Shown here: in pieces, positions 10,901 to 20,655 of the stretch
Numbering within the stretch: position 1 is the first letter of the stretch
Layout: every line of letters begins with the position of its first letter
NCBI RefSeq assembly: GCF_027409185.1
Contig: NC_084463.1
Coordinates: forward strand, 162,231,869-162,295,868
DNA: 64,000 bases
From: Cynocephalus volans
Taxonomy: Eukaryota; Chordata; Mammalia; Dermoptera; Cynocephalidae
Direction of reading: 5' to 3'
Program-made: the position numbers and the translations under genes
The notes under the pieces: model-generated
Databases searched by the model: none
What the model saw: the letters and a program-made list of their open reading frames with translations, nothing else
Told to the model about the DNA's origin: nothing

Positions 10901-13900
10901 GGGAGCCATTAAAAATTAGGGTAATGAAGACTAGGTAGAGATAAACATGGTAATGAAGATATATGAGATGCTTATGGTACAAGGACTTTTGGGGGTTTTT
11001 TGTTAATTTAGAGAAAAGAAAAATTTGAATATTTGAGCCTGGTCAAATGATTAGCTCACTCAGAGTGCAGTGCTGAAAATACCAGGGTCAAGAGTTCAGA
11101 TCCCCTTACTGGCCAGCTGCCAAAAGAAAAAAGATTTGAATATTTGGGCTTGTGGTACCCAACATGAAAGCTTTCTCAAGTTGTAAACATTTTTGTAAAC
11201 CTCCTTTGAACTGCTCGATCACCTATTGACTATACCCTAGTATTCTTACCCATTCCTCTTTTGCTGGACACTTAGATTGATAACTACTTTTTCTTTTTAT
11301 AAACATCAGTGCAGTTGACATATTTATGTGTAGAATTCTGTCCCTGTAAGTAAGCATTTTGAGAAAAAGCTTTCTTAGATTCTGATTAAGGAGAGAAAAC
11401 TAAGTGACATGAAATGACATTAAACAAGTTATCCCTTCCTAACTAAGGGATGCACTGTTTTCGTGAAAGGGGAACCTGGAGGTACCTTGAATGAACAGGA
11501 CTTAGGCATCGCCTTGCTGTCTCCTCACAACTGTGCTATGACCTTGTGATGCTCTTGTGCCCCTTTTTCTCACCCCCAGAGAGTGTCTGTTTGGAATGCC
11601 CAGCAGGCCAGCACTCGGAGGCCACCCAGCCGCAAAGGCAGCCTCAGCATCGAGGACAACTTTGAGAGCATCAGCGAGCTGGGGCCCCTGGAGCTGATGG
11701 GCCGCGAGCTGGACCTGGCCCCCTATGGGACCCTCCGGAAGTCCCAGTCTGCCGACTCCCTGAACTCCATCTCCTCTGTGAGCAACACCTTTGGGCAGGA
11801 CTTCACACTGGGCCAGGTGGAGGTGAGCATGGACTACGATGCTGCCTCCCACACCCTCCACGTGGCTGTGCTGCAGGGCAGGGACCTCCTGGAGCGGGAG
11901 GAAGCCAGCTTCGAGTCCTGCTTCATGCGCGTCAGCCTTCTGCCCGACGAGCAGATCGTGGGCATATCTCGGGTAAGTGGGGCTGGGGGAGGTAGTGGTG
12001 TGCTCTGGGCTCACTAGACCCCTCCCCAGGCAGGCAGGACTGTGGGGCCAGGAAGGATCCCAGGAGGGCGCTAGAGAGCAGGTCTGGATGCTGATCCCAG
12101 AGTGGCAGGTGTGGACTGTAGTGAGGACAGAACCAGGAGTTTGGGACCTCCACCTGAGGGCGCCCACTGTGCGCAGTTCCTAGCCCTTGTAGCATGCAAG
12201 TCCAGGGCGTGGCAACTGTCCATTTCCACATCTGTACCTGTGTCAACATGGGGTCCTGGCAGGACAGGGGTGGCTTGCTCAAGTCGGCTAATGTGGTGAG
12301 AGCTTCATAGCAGGACTGTTTCAGTGGTGTGGGTGGGGTGTGGGCAACCTCAGGTCTAGCAGCAGGAGGGGCAGTCCCACTCCAGGTCTGAAGAGAAGAG
12401 GGGCAGATGAGGTTAGGGGCCCAGAAGGAGAGAGGTATACGGAGAGGGCCACCTTGATAGGATCTGTGCCTTTGATCAAGGGACGTGGTTAGCCTGAAGC
12501 GATACTGCAGAGAAGGCCCTCAGGGAATAAGCACCTAAGTCTCCCTCTGACCTCCAGTGCCCTCTAGTGACCCCCACCAGACTCCTGAGGACAGGGGAGC
12601 CTGGTGATGCAGCCCAGGGAGGTCAGCTCCTAGGACTGAGAGCCAGGTGGGGAGGGTGGGGAGTAAGCCAGGAGGGGCAAGGGGGGCACCCATCACCCCC
12701 AGGCTGCCCTCTATGGGGGCCTCCACCTTGCCAAGAGGGAGCCAAGCCAACGTGAGACACAACCTACTGCCTGGCAGCAGATAGCTCTGGCATGGACAGA
12801 GGTGGCATCCAGGTGCTGAGGCCAAGTCCTCTGAGATGGGTGCGGTTGACATGCAGTGGCCTTTGACCCGAGCGGGAAGAGCCTGAGGACCTACAGGACC
12901 AAGTGCCTTCACACTCCTCAGAGACCCACCTCTGTCTGGTCACTTTCATTATGCAGAAAATTGGATACTCCTCAGGGTGGATGCTGTCATCCCTCTCCCA
13001 TCCTAGCCCCATCACTCTGGGAGGGTTTAGAATTGACCCCCAGCCCTCTGTATATGGGGCACCAAAAGGGGGTAGCCCAGCTTCAGAGAGGCTGTACAGT
13101 GGGTGGTTAGGAGCAGGACCCTGGAGTCTGACTACCTGGGTTGAGATCCCAGTTCCACCACTTCCTAGCAGTGTGACTTTGGGTAAATCACTTAAGCACC
13201 CTGTGACTCAGTTTCCCCGTCTGTCAAATGGGCATCATAATTATTCAGGAAGGGATGGGTTAATACATGTAAAGTCCTTAGGTCAGCTCTTGATAAATGC
13301 TCAGTACCTAGCTCTCAGGACCATGAAGAGCTCCTGTAGAGCCCAATCCATGCTGTCTATGGCCTAGGCTGCCTGGAGGACTCTGGGTAGTTCTGGGCAC
13401 ATCTCTCAAGGATGGACATTGCCAAACAGCAGCCACCATTGCCTGATGTATGCTGAGAACCTGGTTCACGGAGCCCAGCACATCCATGATTCTCTAGTTA
13501 GCCCCCCGAGGCCGACAGGACAGACTCTTAAGGCATCTTAATGAGAAGGAAACAGAAGCTCAGGAAAGTACTTTGCCCAAGACAACCCACAAGTAAGCAG
13601 GAGATCCAGGACTTGAACCCAGGGTTCCCGTCCTCCTCTACCTGTGTGCCCATAAAGCACAACACTCAGAGAATGGATGGGCAGGGGAGCCTGAGGCCCT
13701 GTGGGCAGGGAACAGTCCCTAGGCTAGTTTGGCAGGAGGAAGGAGAGAGAACCAGAAGATTATGAAGAGCCTGAGTGCTGAGGTCAGGAGAACAGGAGAG
13801 AGGCTTTATCCCATGGGGTCAAGGAGGCCTTGAAGAGCCTCAAGCAGGGGACAGTGGGGGAATGTGGCTCCCAGGGATCACCGAAAGAGGAGCCTTCCCA

Positions 13901-16900
13901 GAGCCCAGGCAGTGGCAGAAGAGTGCGGCTCAGGGTGGCTGGAGGTGCTGGTGGATTTATTCCCTGGAAGGCAGGCTTCACAGCATCACAACTGGCCAAC
14001 CCCGCCAAGTGGGTGGCTGCTCTCAGGCTGAGCAGCCCACCCCCCCGCCTCAGGCGAGGTGCCAGGGCTGAGAGCTCCTCTCTTTAAATATCACCAGGCA
14101 GTGACTAAGGCAGTCCCCCACGGAAGGGAGAGCAGTGCCCGCGAGTGCACCTTTCCGGGGGCCTGCCCACGACTTCCTGGGAGGAGGCCAGTGGCGCCCA
14201 CCTGGCAAGACTGGGCTTGGAAGTGGAGTCTGCACAGCCTTGGCTAGTGACTCCATCCATCTGTCCATCTGTCCATCCATCCATCCATCCATCCATCCTA
14301 CTGCGTTTAGACAGTCCTGGTCCAGGCTCTGCAAGCAGCTGGGACATCAATGGCTCTTGGCTCCACAGACAACTGTCCTATACCCACTGCATGCCTGGCC
14401 CAGCACGGGCCTTGAGCAGATGTAAGAAATATAGAGACCGGCTCAGCCAGAGCATCACGAGGGTCCTGTAACACCACAGGCACTGAGGCCCCATCCTCAG
14501 CAGGGGGATTAGTTAGGATTAGACTGTGGAAGCTTCAAATGGTGGGCTGCTAGATTGGCCACCACTGATGAGAAAACAGGGGGCTTTAAACCTTCAAGGA
14601 TGAACCACCAAAGGAAGGATCAGCTTTGAGGTTGTGGGGACAACAGAGCCAGGCCTAGAGCCCAGGCCTCTGGACTCCCTTTCTGGTGTTGTCCCTGCCG
14701 CAGCCTCTCAGGCCCCTGATTGCCACCTCTCCAGCTTTGGTGCTCCCTCACGACCCTTGCTCTCTGCAGATCCAGAGGAATGCCTACTCCATCTACTTCG
14801 ACGAGAAGTTCTCCATTCCCCTGGATCCCACAGCCCTGGAGGAGAAGAGCCTGCGGTTTTCTGTGTTCGGCATCGATGAGGACGAGCGGAACGTCAGCAC
14901 GGGGGTGGTGGAGCTGAAGCTTTCTGTGCTCGACCTTCCGCTGCAGCCCTTCAGCGGCTGGCTCTACTTACAGGACCAGAACAAGGTGAGCATGACCTGC
15001 CTCGCCTGCCTGAAGCAGGCCCCCGAGGAGAGCACGCACGCACGCACTTCTGAGCAGGGACTGCTGTCCTCTGCAGCAGCCTGAATCGTGGCACCATGAG
15101 GAGAGCAGAGAAGACCTCATTTGAGGAAACTCTGTCTACTGTGGGCAAAAGATGAAAACATCCTGCGCACTGTGTGCAGCTTGTCTGCTGCTTTTACCAC
15201 CAAACCTTCAGAGGTTCTATTCCTACAGAGCTTCTGTTAGGCAAGCATCCTTTGGCCTTAAAGTAGATTATTTCAGGTGGACTCCAAGCCGGTTTACTTT
15301 TATAAGTGTAGGAGTGCTCAGGGAACATCACTGTGTTTAAGCAAATGATCTAATTCCATTCCACTTGTATCTCTATGTAATACTATCACAGCATGTTCTC
15401 CTTGGCCTGGAATGAGGGAACAAAACTGCATTTGACTCCTGCATCTGACAGGAGTCCCAACCTCTGGCCCTCCTTCTAAGGCAGTCCCACACCCAGTGGA
15501 AGGAGAGGGGTGGTGCATGTTCCGTGGGGTGGGGGGTGGCTGTCCCTTTCTCAGTCCTGCTAGCCTGGTGCCCTGGAAGGGGTCCCAAGAGCAGCAGCTT
15601 CTGTCTGGAGAAGGCAGCTTCTGCCTTTCCCTGGATCCCTGGGGGGAGTCCTTGGGGGAGGAGCCCCCTGAGCCACCCACCTGTCCTCCAGGCCGCCGAC
15701 GCTGTCGGGGAGATCCTGCTGTCCCTCAGCTACCTCCCCACAGCCGAGCGCCTCACCGTGGTCGTGGTGAAGGCCAAGAATCTCATCTGGACCAATGACA
15801 AGACCACAGCGGGTAAGGCCCTGTGGGCTGCCTGGCCCCTCCACGTGGCTCAGTGGAAGCTGTGGCCCAGCTGCTGTGCCATGGGCGCCTGGAGGCATCA
15901 GCAGGTGTGGGGCACAGTGCCAGGGCCCTGCACAGCTTCAGGGGAGCTCAGGAGCCCTACAGTAGGAAGATTAATCCAGCTGGGGAAACATGGGAGCCCC
16001 GGAGGGTGGCAGGGAGCCCCTGTGAGGACAGAGTGAGAAAGGGGGCAGAGTCACAGGGGTCTGAGAGCAGGAGGCAGCACTTAGGGCTGGGAGCACTGGG
16101 CATGGGGACCAAGGTGGACACCTGCTTCCCAGAACTGGAATTCATGATGGAGAATTCACTCCCAGAGACAGGGCAGCATTCCAGACTCCAAAGGAGGGCC
16201 AGGGCCTCTGGGTTGGGGTGACAGGACCCAGTGGGTGCCGAGCAGGACCTCATGCCCCAGGTCTGCAGGACCCCCCAGCCCTTCCCAAAGCGGTGACCCA
16301 TGGAGGCAGCCGCACTCTGGGTAACTGAAAGCAGAGGGCTGGAGAGCCCAACCTATTGGGAGTCACAAGCGTGGGGGAACCTCAGGTCCAGGCAAGTGCA
16401 GCAAGGACACCCAGTGGGCGACAGGTGATGGCCAGACGGCAATTTGTTATTTCTGAGCTGCACACCGTTGAGTCAGGCTCTGCTGAGCAGGCACCCGGTG
16501 ACTCAGGGCTGACGTCTGTGCTCGGTCCATTTATAGAAAGAAAAGTAGTGGGTCTGCTGAGCTCCCCAGAGCATCATGCGAGGGGAGCGTGTGGGCCAAG
16601 GCAGGCTGCCGTGTCCAAAGCCCAGCCCTCTCCTGACTTGCTGAGTGAGCCTGTAAGATGGGAAAAATAATAAAGGACCGATGGCAGGACTATAGGAGAT
16701 GAGGGCAGTAGTGAAGGTTTGGGGAGTTTGGAGCCAGTGGGCTGAGCTGATTGGAGCAGGGCTGTGCCAAGTGAGGCTGGCACTGGCCCTCACCACCCCA
16801 CCCCACCCCCACCCGCAGACCCCTTCGTCAAGGTGTACCTGCTGCAAGACGGGAGGAAGATGAGCAAGAAGAAGACGGCCGTGAAGAGGGATGACCCCAA

Positions 16901-18637
16901 CCCTGTCTTCAACGAAGCCATGATCTTCTCAGTGCCAGCCATTGTGCTCCAGGTAAGGAGCTGGGCCACCCCAGGGTCCTGGGGCCACTCCATCCCCCAG
17001 GCTTCGTTTCTCAGGGCTCCTGCAGGTGTTTATGGTTTGCTTCAAGCCATCACCTTTCTGGCCAAGAAGCAATTATTGAGCACTCACTGGGTGCCATCCC
17101 CTATGGTGGATGCTGGGGACACAGGCACTGCTTTCTTGGTGCTCACAAGGAACAGGCAGGACAATCCCTGGACAAACAGCATCCCAGAATTTCATGGTCG
17201 AGGCTTCCTGCAGGAGAGGATAGCTCAGCTGAGGTCTGGGGGAAGACAGTCCCCAGTGGAGGTAACTGCAGAGGCCTGGAGATGAGCCAGGGGTAACCCA
17301 GGACAGTTCTGGTCTTAAATCTCCCCAGGTTCTACTGCAACAGCCCTGCTGAGGTCCCCACACTCCCATGGCTTTCAGAAGGTGACATGCCCCAGGGAGA
17401 CCCCTCCCAGCAGGGACATCACAGACCATGGGAGAGGGGACTGCAAGGATATGGCTTGGGCCACACCAGTGGCCCTGTTTGCATACTTCAGAGGATAGGG
17501 TCTCACTACCTCCCTCACTAGCCCCTTCCATCCTTGGGCACTCCTGACAGTGAGAAAGTCCTTTGTGCCTCTATCCAAAATCTGCCCCGCATAGCCCTGG
17601 GCTGTACAGAATCCACTTCATCTCACCTCCCCAAGACCCCTGTCTAGATTTGAAGGCCCAGAACTCTGCCTCCCCCTGGGTGTTCCTAATCCAAGCAAAT
17701 ATCCCAGCATCCCAGGCTGGTCCTGGGTGTCGTAGCCTTATCCTGCTACCCTCGTAGGACAGTCTGCCCATCTGTCTCCTGCCCCCCCACCCCGGGAGGT
17801 CACCGTGCCACTGCTCCACAGCCTCCGAGGTCGAGAGACTTCTTGGGACCACGGGGGATGAGGAGGAGGAGGGAAGGACTGGCCTTCCTAGTCTGGACTG
17901 GGTTCTAGTTTCAGCTTCACTGCTTTGATCTCAAGCAAGTTGTTTCCATCATGTGACTCCAGCATCATGACTGCATTAGTAATAGCAGCCAGAGACCTCT
18001 GCGATGCTCTGACTGTGAGCAGGCACCATCTTGCACATTTTAACTCTTTTCGTTCCTGGAACAGCCCTATTAGGTAGCAGCTATTATGATCACCATTTTT
18101 AAAATGGAGAAACTGAGGTAGCAAGAGCCCAAGTCACTATTCAAGGTCCCGCAGCAGGGAAGTGGTGGGGCTGGCATTGAACCGGCGAGGCTGGCATTGA
18201 ACCTGGCAGTCTGGAGCTGCCACCATGCAGTGAGGCACCAACGGAAGGCCGTGGGGTTAGGCAGATGTAGTTCAAGTCCTCACCCGCTGCTTATTAGCTG
18301 GGTGACCTCGGACAAGTCTCCTCACCTCCCAGATCAGAGGTGAGGGTTCGGGGAGCCACACCTAGCACCCCCTGGGGCCTGGCATGTGTAGGCTGGGACC
18401 CAGGAGCCAAGGAGGACCTCTGGCTGCTCCTGGTTCCCAGCACCCATGTTGCCTCCTCCCCAGGACCTCTCTCTCCGCGTGACGGTGGCTGAGAGCAGCA
18501 GTGACGGCCATGGGGACAACGTGGGCCACGTCATCATCGGGCCATCAGCCAGTGGCATGGGCACCACACACTGGAACCAGATGCTGGCCACACTGCGCAG
18601 GCCGGTGTCCATGTGGCACCCTGTCCGGCGAAACTAG
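4942..18637 (+). CDS. SYT12: Synaptotagmin-12, full coding span (7 joined exons)
   Basis: Joining 4942-4975, 9278-9471, 11580-11972, 14770-14985, 15692-15812, 16819-16952 and 18464-18637 gives 1266 nt, or 421 codons plus TAG, the length I know for mammalian SYT12. Every junction has GT/AG borders and keeps the frame. The protein has a short N-terminus, one membrane segment (about residues 18-38), a linker, C2A (about 152-275) and C2B (about 285-405). Ser97 sits in R-K-G-S, the PKA site reported for Syt12/Srg1. The C2A calcium loop reads SFESCF (186-191) where calcium-binding synaptotagmins have an SDPY-type motif, and C2B loop 3 has E374 and S376 in place of aspartates, so calcium-independent action is expected. 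It is a synaptic and secretory vesicle protein. The order before RHOD and KDM2A supports orthology. Confidence 0.97.
5715..5880 (+). repeat. MIR-type SINE
   Basis: GGCCTTGGGCAAGTGAAG, CTACTCATCTGTAAAATGGG and GACAATGAGGCC mark a + oriented MIR core. Confidence 0.7.
5883..6205 (+). repeat. L2 fragment followed by MIR-type remnant
   Basis: TTCTGCACGTGCCGTTCCCT and TTTGCCTGGGATTCTTCT are L2-like. CAGCTTCCTCATCTGTAAAA and GAAGTGCTTAGAACAGGGCT are MIR-like. Confidence 0.6.
6207..6234 (+). repeat. (ATT)n microsatellite
   Basis: A short run of ATT units, ending in AAATAATAATTG. Confidence 0.8.
6780..7105. repeat. Old L1-type 3' end remnant with T-run
   Basis: The pattern of CTGGAAATGTTTCTCTGCAT, GGCTGTTTCCAGATTTCTGC and GTGGGACCACTGGATGG resembles L1/L2 3'-UTR remnants. 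A T-run lies near 6828-6847. The family is not assigned. Confidence 0.4.
7535..7612 (-). mobile_element. tRNA-Ile SINE, degraded
   Basis: Antisense CATCTGAACCCTTGACCTGT, GTTAGCACCACGCTGTAACC and GGCCACCCCC. Confidence 0.65.
7640..7925 (+). repeat. L2-type LINE 3' fragment
   Basis: GCTCACATGTCTCTCCTCCG, GGAAGCCTTCCTGGGCTG, CTTCTTAAGGGCAGAAACC and AGATGCTCAGTGGATG follow the order of the L2 3' region. Confidence 0.7.
8510..8835. repeat. Old L1 3'-UTR fragment
   Basis: Recognisable L1M-type stretch: GTGACTGGCTTCTTTCACTT, GGGTCATCCATGTTGTCAC, TTCCATTGTGTGGATGTGCC and CAGCTGATGGACACTGGGTT. It carries no coding capacity. Confidence 0.65.
9125..9185 (+). repeat. L2-type 3' terminal fragment
   Basis: GCCTGGCACCTAGTAGGCAC, CCAATAAATACTTGTTCA and GTGAATAAGT match the usual L2 tail. 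It contains AATAAA, but nothing indicates a gene end here. Confidence 0.7.
9278..9471 (+). CDS. SYT12: SYT12 coding exon 2 (membrane segment)
   Basis: The acceptor CCTTGCAG ends at 9277 and the donor GTGAGG begins at 9472. The exon completes the split Val12 and encodes residues to Lys76. It includes the hydrophobic run [19 protein letters not shown] and then a W-K-L-W membrane border. The aromatic stretch [13 protein letters not shown] follows at the start of the cytosolic linker. Confidence 0.96.
10001..10052 (-). mobile_element. tRNA-Ile SINE fragment
   Basis: A short antisense piece: CAGGCTGGTATGGGGATCGG followed by GCCTTGACTTTCTTG. Truncated. Confidence 0.5.
10142..10333 (-). mobile_element. 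CYN-like dimeric tRNA-Ile SINE
   Basis: Full-length antisense dimer, T-rich tail to GGGCCGGCCC. Target duplication ATAAGTAACATTTTA / ATAAGTGACATTTTA. It splits an older L1-like remnant. Confidence 0.9.
11036..11133 (+). mobile_element. tRNA-Ile SINE monomer
   Basis: GATTAGCTCACTCAGAGTGC, AGGGTCAAGAGTTCAGATCC, CTTACTGGCCAGCTGCC and then an A-rich tail. ATTTGAATATTTG occurs on both sides as the target duplication. Confidence 0.85.
11580..11972 (+). CDS. SYT12: SYT12 coding exon 3 (linker, PKA site, start of C2A)
   Basis: This is the longest coding exon, exactly 131 codons (residues 77-207), bordered by CACCCCCAG and GTAAGT. It holds the S/T-rich linker with RKGS97, the [12 protein letters not shown] stretch and the first half of C2A, beginning near [10 protein letters not shown]. 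The degenerate calcium loop SFESCF lies at 186-191. A long open frame on the opposite strand (11502-12167) is an antisense shadow caused by the GC-rich third positions. Confidence 0.97.
13105..13320 (+). repeat. MIR-type SINE, nearly full length
   Basis: GGTGGTTAGGAGCAGGACCC, CTACCTGGGTTGAGATCCC, GTGTGACTTTGGGTAAATCA, CTCAGTTTCCCCGTCTGTCA and GGGTTAATACATGTAAAGTC appear in consensus order. Confidence 0.85.
14252..14299 (+). repeat. (CATC)n microsatellite
   Basis: CCATCCAT, a CTGTCCAT pair and then uninterrupted CATC units. It lies about 470 bp upstream of coding exon 4 and does not disturb the splice sites. Confidence 0.9.
14770..14985 (+). CDS. SYT12: SYT12 coding exon 4 (second half of C2A)
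   Basis: The exon has 72 codons (residues 208-279), with acceptor TCTCTGCAG and donor GTGAGC. It begins [14 protein letters not shown] and includes the C2A loop-3 segment [16 protein letters not shown]. It ends at the C2A-C2B linker, WLYLQDQNK. Confidence 0.97.
14986..15691 (+). other. SYT12: SYT12 intron 4
   Basis: A short intron. A small (CACG)n-like patch lies near 15035-15047. No repeat or exon is recognised otherwise. Confidence 0.85.
15692..15812 (+). CDS. SYT12: SYT12 coding exon 5 (start of C2B)
   Basis: The exon has 40 codons plus one base, with acceptor GTCCTCCAG and donor GTAAGG. It encodes [20 protein letters not shown] and onward into the first C2B strands ([13 protein letters not shown]). 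It ends on the first base of the Asp320 codon. Confidence 0.97.
15813..16818 (+). other. SYT12: SYT12 intron 5
   Basis: A 1-kb intron ending in a strong C-rich polypyrimidine tract (CCCCACCCCACCCC) before the acceptor. Nothing else is supported. Confidence 0.85.
16819..16952 (+). CDS. SYT12: SYT12 coding exon 6 (C2B core)
   Basis: Acceptor ACCCGCAG, donor GTAAGG. The exon completes Asp320 and encodes [12 protein letters not shown], the basic patch KKK at 336-338 (typical of the C2B polybasic strand that binds acidic lipids) and [13 protein letters not shown]. It ends at Gln364 in phase. Confidence 0.97.
16953..18463 (+). other. SYT12: SYT12 intron 6
   Basis: Contains an L2/MIR-like block at about 17900-18340. 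It includes a small direct repeat in which GGCTGGCATTGAACC occurs twice, at about 18170-18207. No exon is seen. Confidence 0.8.
18464..18637 (+). CDS. SYT12: SYT12 last coding exon (C2B end, stop)
   Basis: The acceptor CCTCCCCAG ends at 18463. The exon encodes 57 residues from [15 protein letters not shown] to the C-terminus PVRRN, with TAG at 18635-18637. It includes [11 protein letters not shown] and the HWNQML helix conserved in synaptotagmin C2B domains. E374 and S376 occupy positions that are aspartates in calcium-binding family members. Confidence 0.97.
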   Translation, partial: DLSLRVTVAESSSDGHGDNVGHVIIGPSASGMGTTHWNQMLATLRRPVSMWHPVRRN

Positions 18638-20655
18638 CAGCCAAGCGGGGCCAGGTGGGCAGTGGAGCCGCTGGAGCCTGGCACAAACTCAACTCTGTCC
18701 AGCGTGCTCTTCATAGCCCAGCAGGAGCCATGACACTGGGGTCCCCCATGGAGTCCCTGTGAACCATCCTGGTCCCTCTGTCCAGACTGCAGTGGAGGAA
18801 CAGGGGTGGCTGTGTCCAGGGGCCCAGGGTGCTCTCCCACAGAGGACCAGCTGTGGCTGGGCCAGGACTTAGGGAGGACAGCTGGGCACTGGCCAATTGT
18901 GCCCCCTTTTAAGATCCTCAACAGGTCTGTCCCTCAGCCTGGCAGGGGGACTCGGCCTCTCAGAGCCAGTGAGCTCCCCCCACCCCACTCCTCCTGGTAG
19001 GCTAGCTGCCAAGCAGGGCCATGCACTGAAACCCAGTGAGTTTTGGGGGCCAGGCACTGTGCCCGGCACCAGGAGGGATAACACACACAAAACATGGCCC
19101 CTGGGACATCAGGAAGACAGGGTTCCCCAGCCCCAGGTGATCTGCTGAATGTAGGCCCAGCTGGGTGGGCTCTGGGGCAGGGGGACCAGGGAGTGCCTTT
19201 TGGACAAGGTAGGTGCTAAGCTTTGGGTGCAGAACTGAGAGTGGCCCAGGCAGGGGCCCAGCCTGAGCAATGGCCAGGATGCGACATTTCCCATCATGAA
19301 CACGTTGCAGACAAGGGGCTCCCTCTGCATGGAGAGAGACCAAGAGACCAGGCCCAGCAGAAGCCTGCAGGCCCATGTGGGACACAGCCTCTGGAGTTAT
19401 TCTCTATGAAACCTACTCCCTTACCTCAGCCATTGCAAAGTCCTTGTGACCAGTCCCATGGAATTAATGCACTGGCCCCACAGCGTTTGCTGATGTCTCT
19501 CCAGGTTGAGCCCTGCTGGGAAGCGGATAACACAGGTGGGCCTCAGCTAGTGGGGGCTGGTGGGGCAGACAGAATATTGACGGCATAGGTCTTAGTAGGC
19601 TGCAGGCATCCGGGAAGATGTGAGGGACAAGGAGGCCTTGTGCTGGACCTGGGAGCAGTGGCAGTGGGGAGGGACAGTGCAGGCGGCTGCAGCATGAAGG
19701 AAAGTCAGGGGAGTCAGGAGGGTGGCTTGAGAGACAGCTGGAGAAGTGTGATTGCCATACTGGAAAGGAGGTGGCTCTGGAGCAGGGCTCCAACCCCCAG
19801 GACGCTGGGTATCCTTGGCTGAGTTCCCCAGAAGCAAATGCTGAGAAAGAGATTTTGGGGCAAGGGGCTTATTGGGGGAGTGATCTCAGAAACTTGCCAG
19901 GCAGGGCAAAGTGGGGGCCAGGGAAGAAGCCCAGCAAACTGCAGCCTCAGCCTGACCGTCAGCGGGAGCTCTGGAGTGTGCAAGGCCCCCCAGGGATCCT
20001 ACCCAAAAACAAAGGGGCTGGGCCACCCCCATATGAGTCAGTCTTTGGTTCCAATGCCAGCCCAGTTGGAGTGAGGGTGTCACTGGCTGACGCTGCTATC
20101 ATCCACCAAAGGCAGTCCCAGAGAAGTGTTGAGGGGTGGGCGCACCTGCCTGGTCACAGGGACTGCAGGGCAGGCAGCAGCAGCATCTGCTCTGCAGGGC
20201 CACCCACTGGAACGAGCAAGAACTCTCGGGCTGGCTGCCCCTGTTCCTTGGCCCTGGTGAGCTACGGAGACCCAGGTCCAACCAGTTATCCCCAGTGACA
20301 TGGGGATGGGGAGGGTGGCTAGAACAGGGGCCCAGGGTGGTCATGGGACTGGAGGCAGGACTGTGGCTCTCCCTACGTGACACAGCCATGGCCCAGCCCT
20401 GAGGCCAGGCTGTCTACCCTGTGACCAGCCCAGGGCCGGGGGACACGCATGGCTGGGCGGGCCTTTGCAGCCTGGGAGGCCCTTTCTAAGCCATTGGCTA
20501 TGCAGAGCAGGCCATTTACTCCCAACTTCTCTTTCCCCTCTTTCTCTCCCTCTAACTGCATGAAATGTTGACTGTGTACCCAGGATGGCCGTGGTGGGGA
20601 CCAAGTATGCTGTTTGGAATGATTCTAGAACCAAAATAAAGCTTGGGCAGGAAGA
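18638..20655 (+). other. SYT12: SYT12 3' UTR (inferred extent)
   Basis: About 2 kb without a supported open frame follows the stop codon. The first convincing AATAAA polyadenylation signal I noticed on this strand is at 20635-20640, so cleavage near 20655 is inferred. The true end could be earlier or later. No SINE is inserted here, which fits a transcribed, constrained UTR. Confidence 0.45.
20635..20640 (+). terminator. SYT12: Candidate SYT12 polyadenylation signal
   Basis: A canonical AATAAA hexamer, followed by GCTTGGG and G/T-rich sequence further on. It is assigned to SYT12 by position only. Confidence 0.45.

Larger units (their letters stand above)
9472..11579 (+). other. SYT12: SYT12 intron 2
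   Basis: AT-rich intron with L1/L2-like remnants (9550-9660, 9720-10140, 10340-10560, 10790-11400) and three tRNA-Ile SINE insertions. No additional exon is seen. Confidence 0.85.
11973..14769 (+). other. SYT12: SYT12 intron 3
   Basis: GC-rich intron with one clear MIR and a (CATC)n microsatellite. The remaining sequence shows nothing that I can name. Confidence 0.85.

Noticed and set aside
11502-12167. 221-codon antisense frame over SYT12 exon 3
   Set aside because: It mirrors the real exon's codon pattern and runs through the splice donor into the intron.
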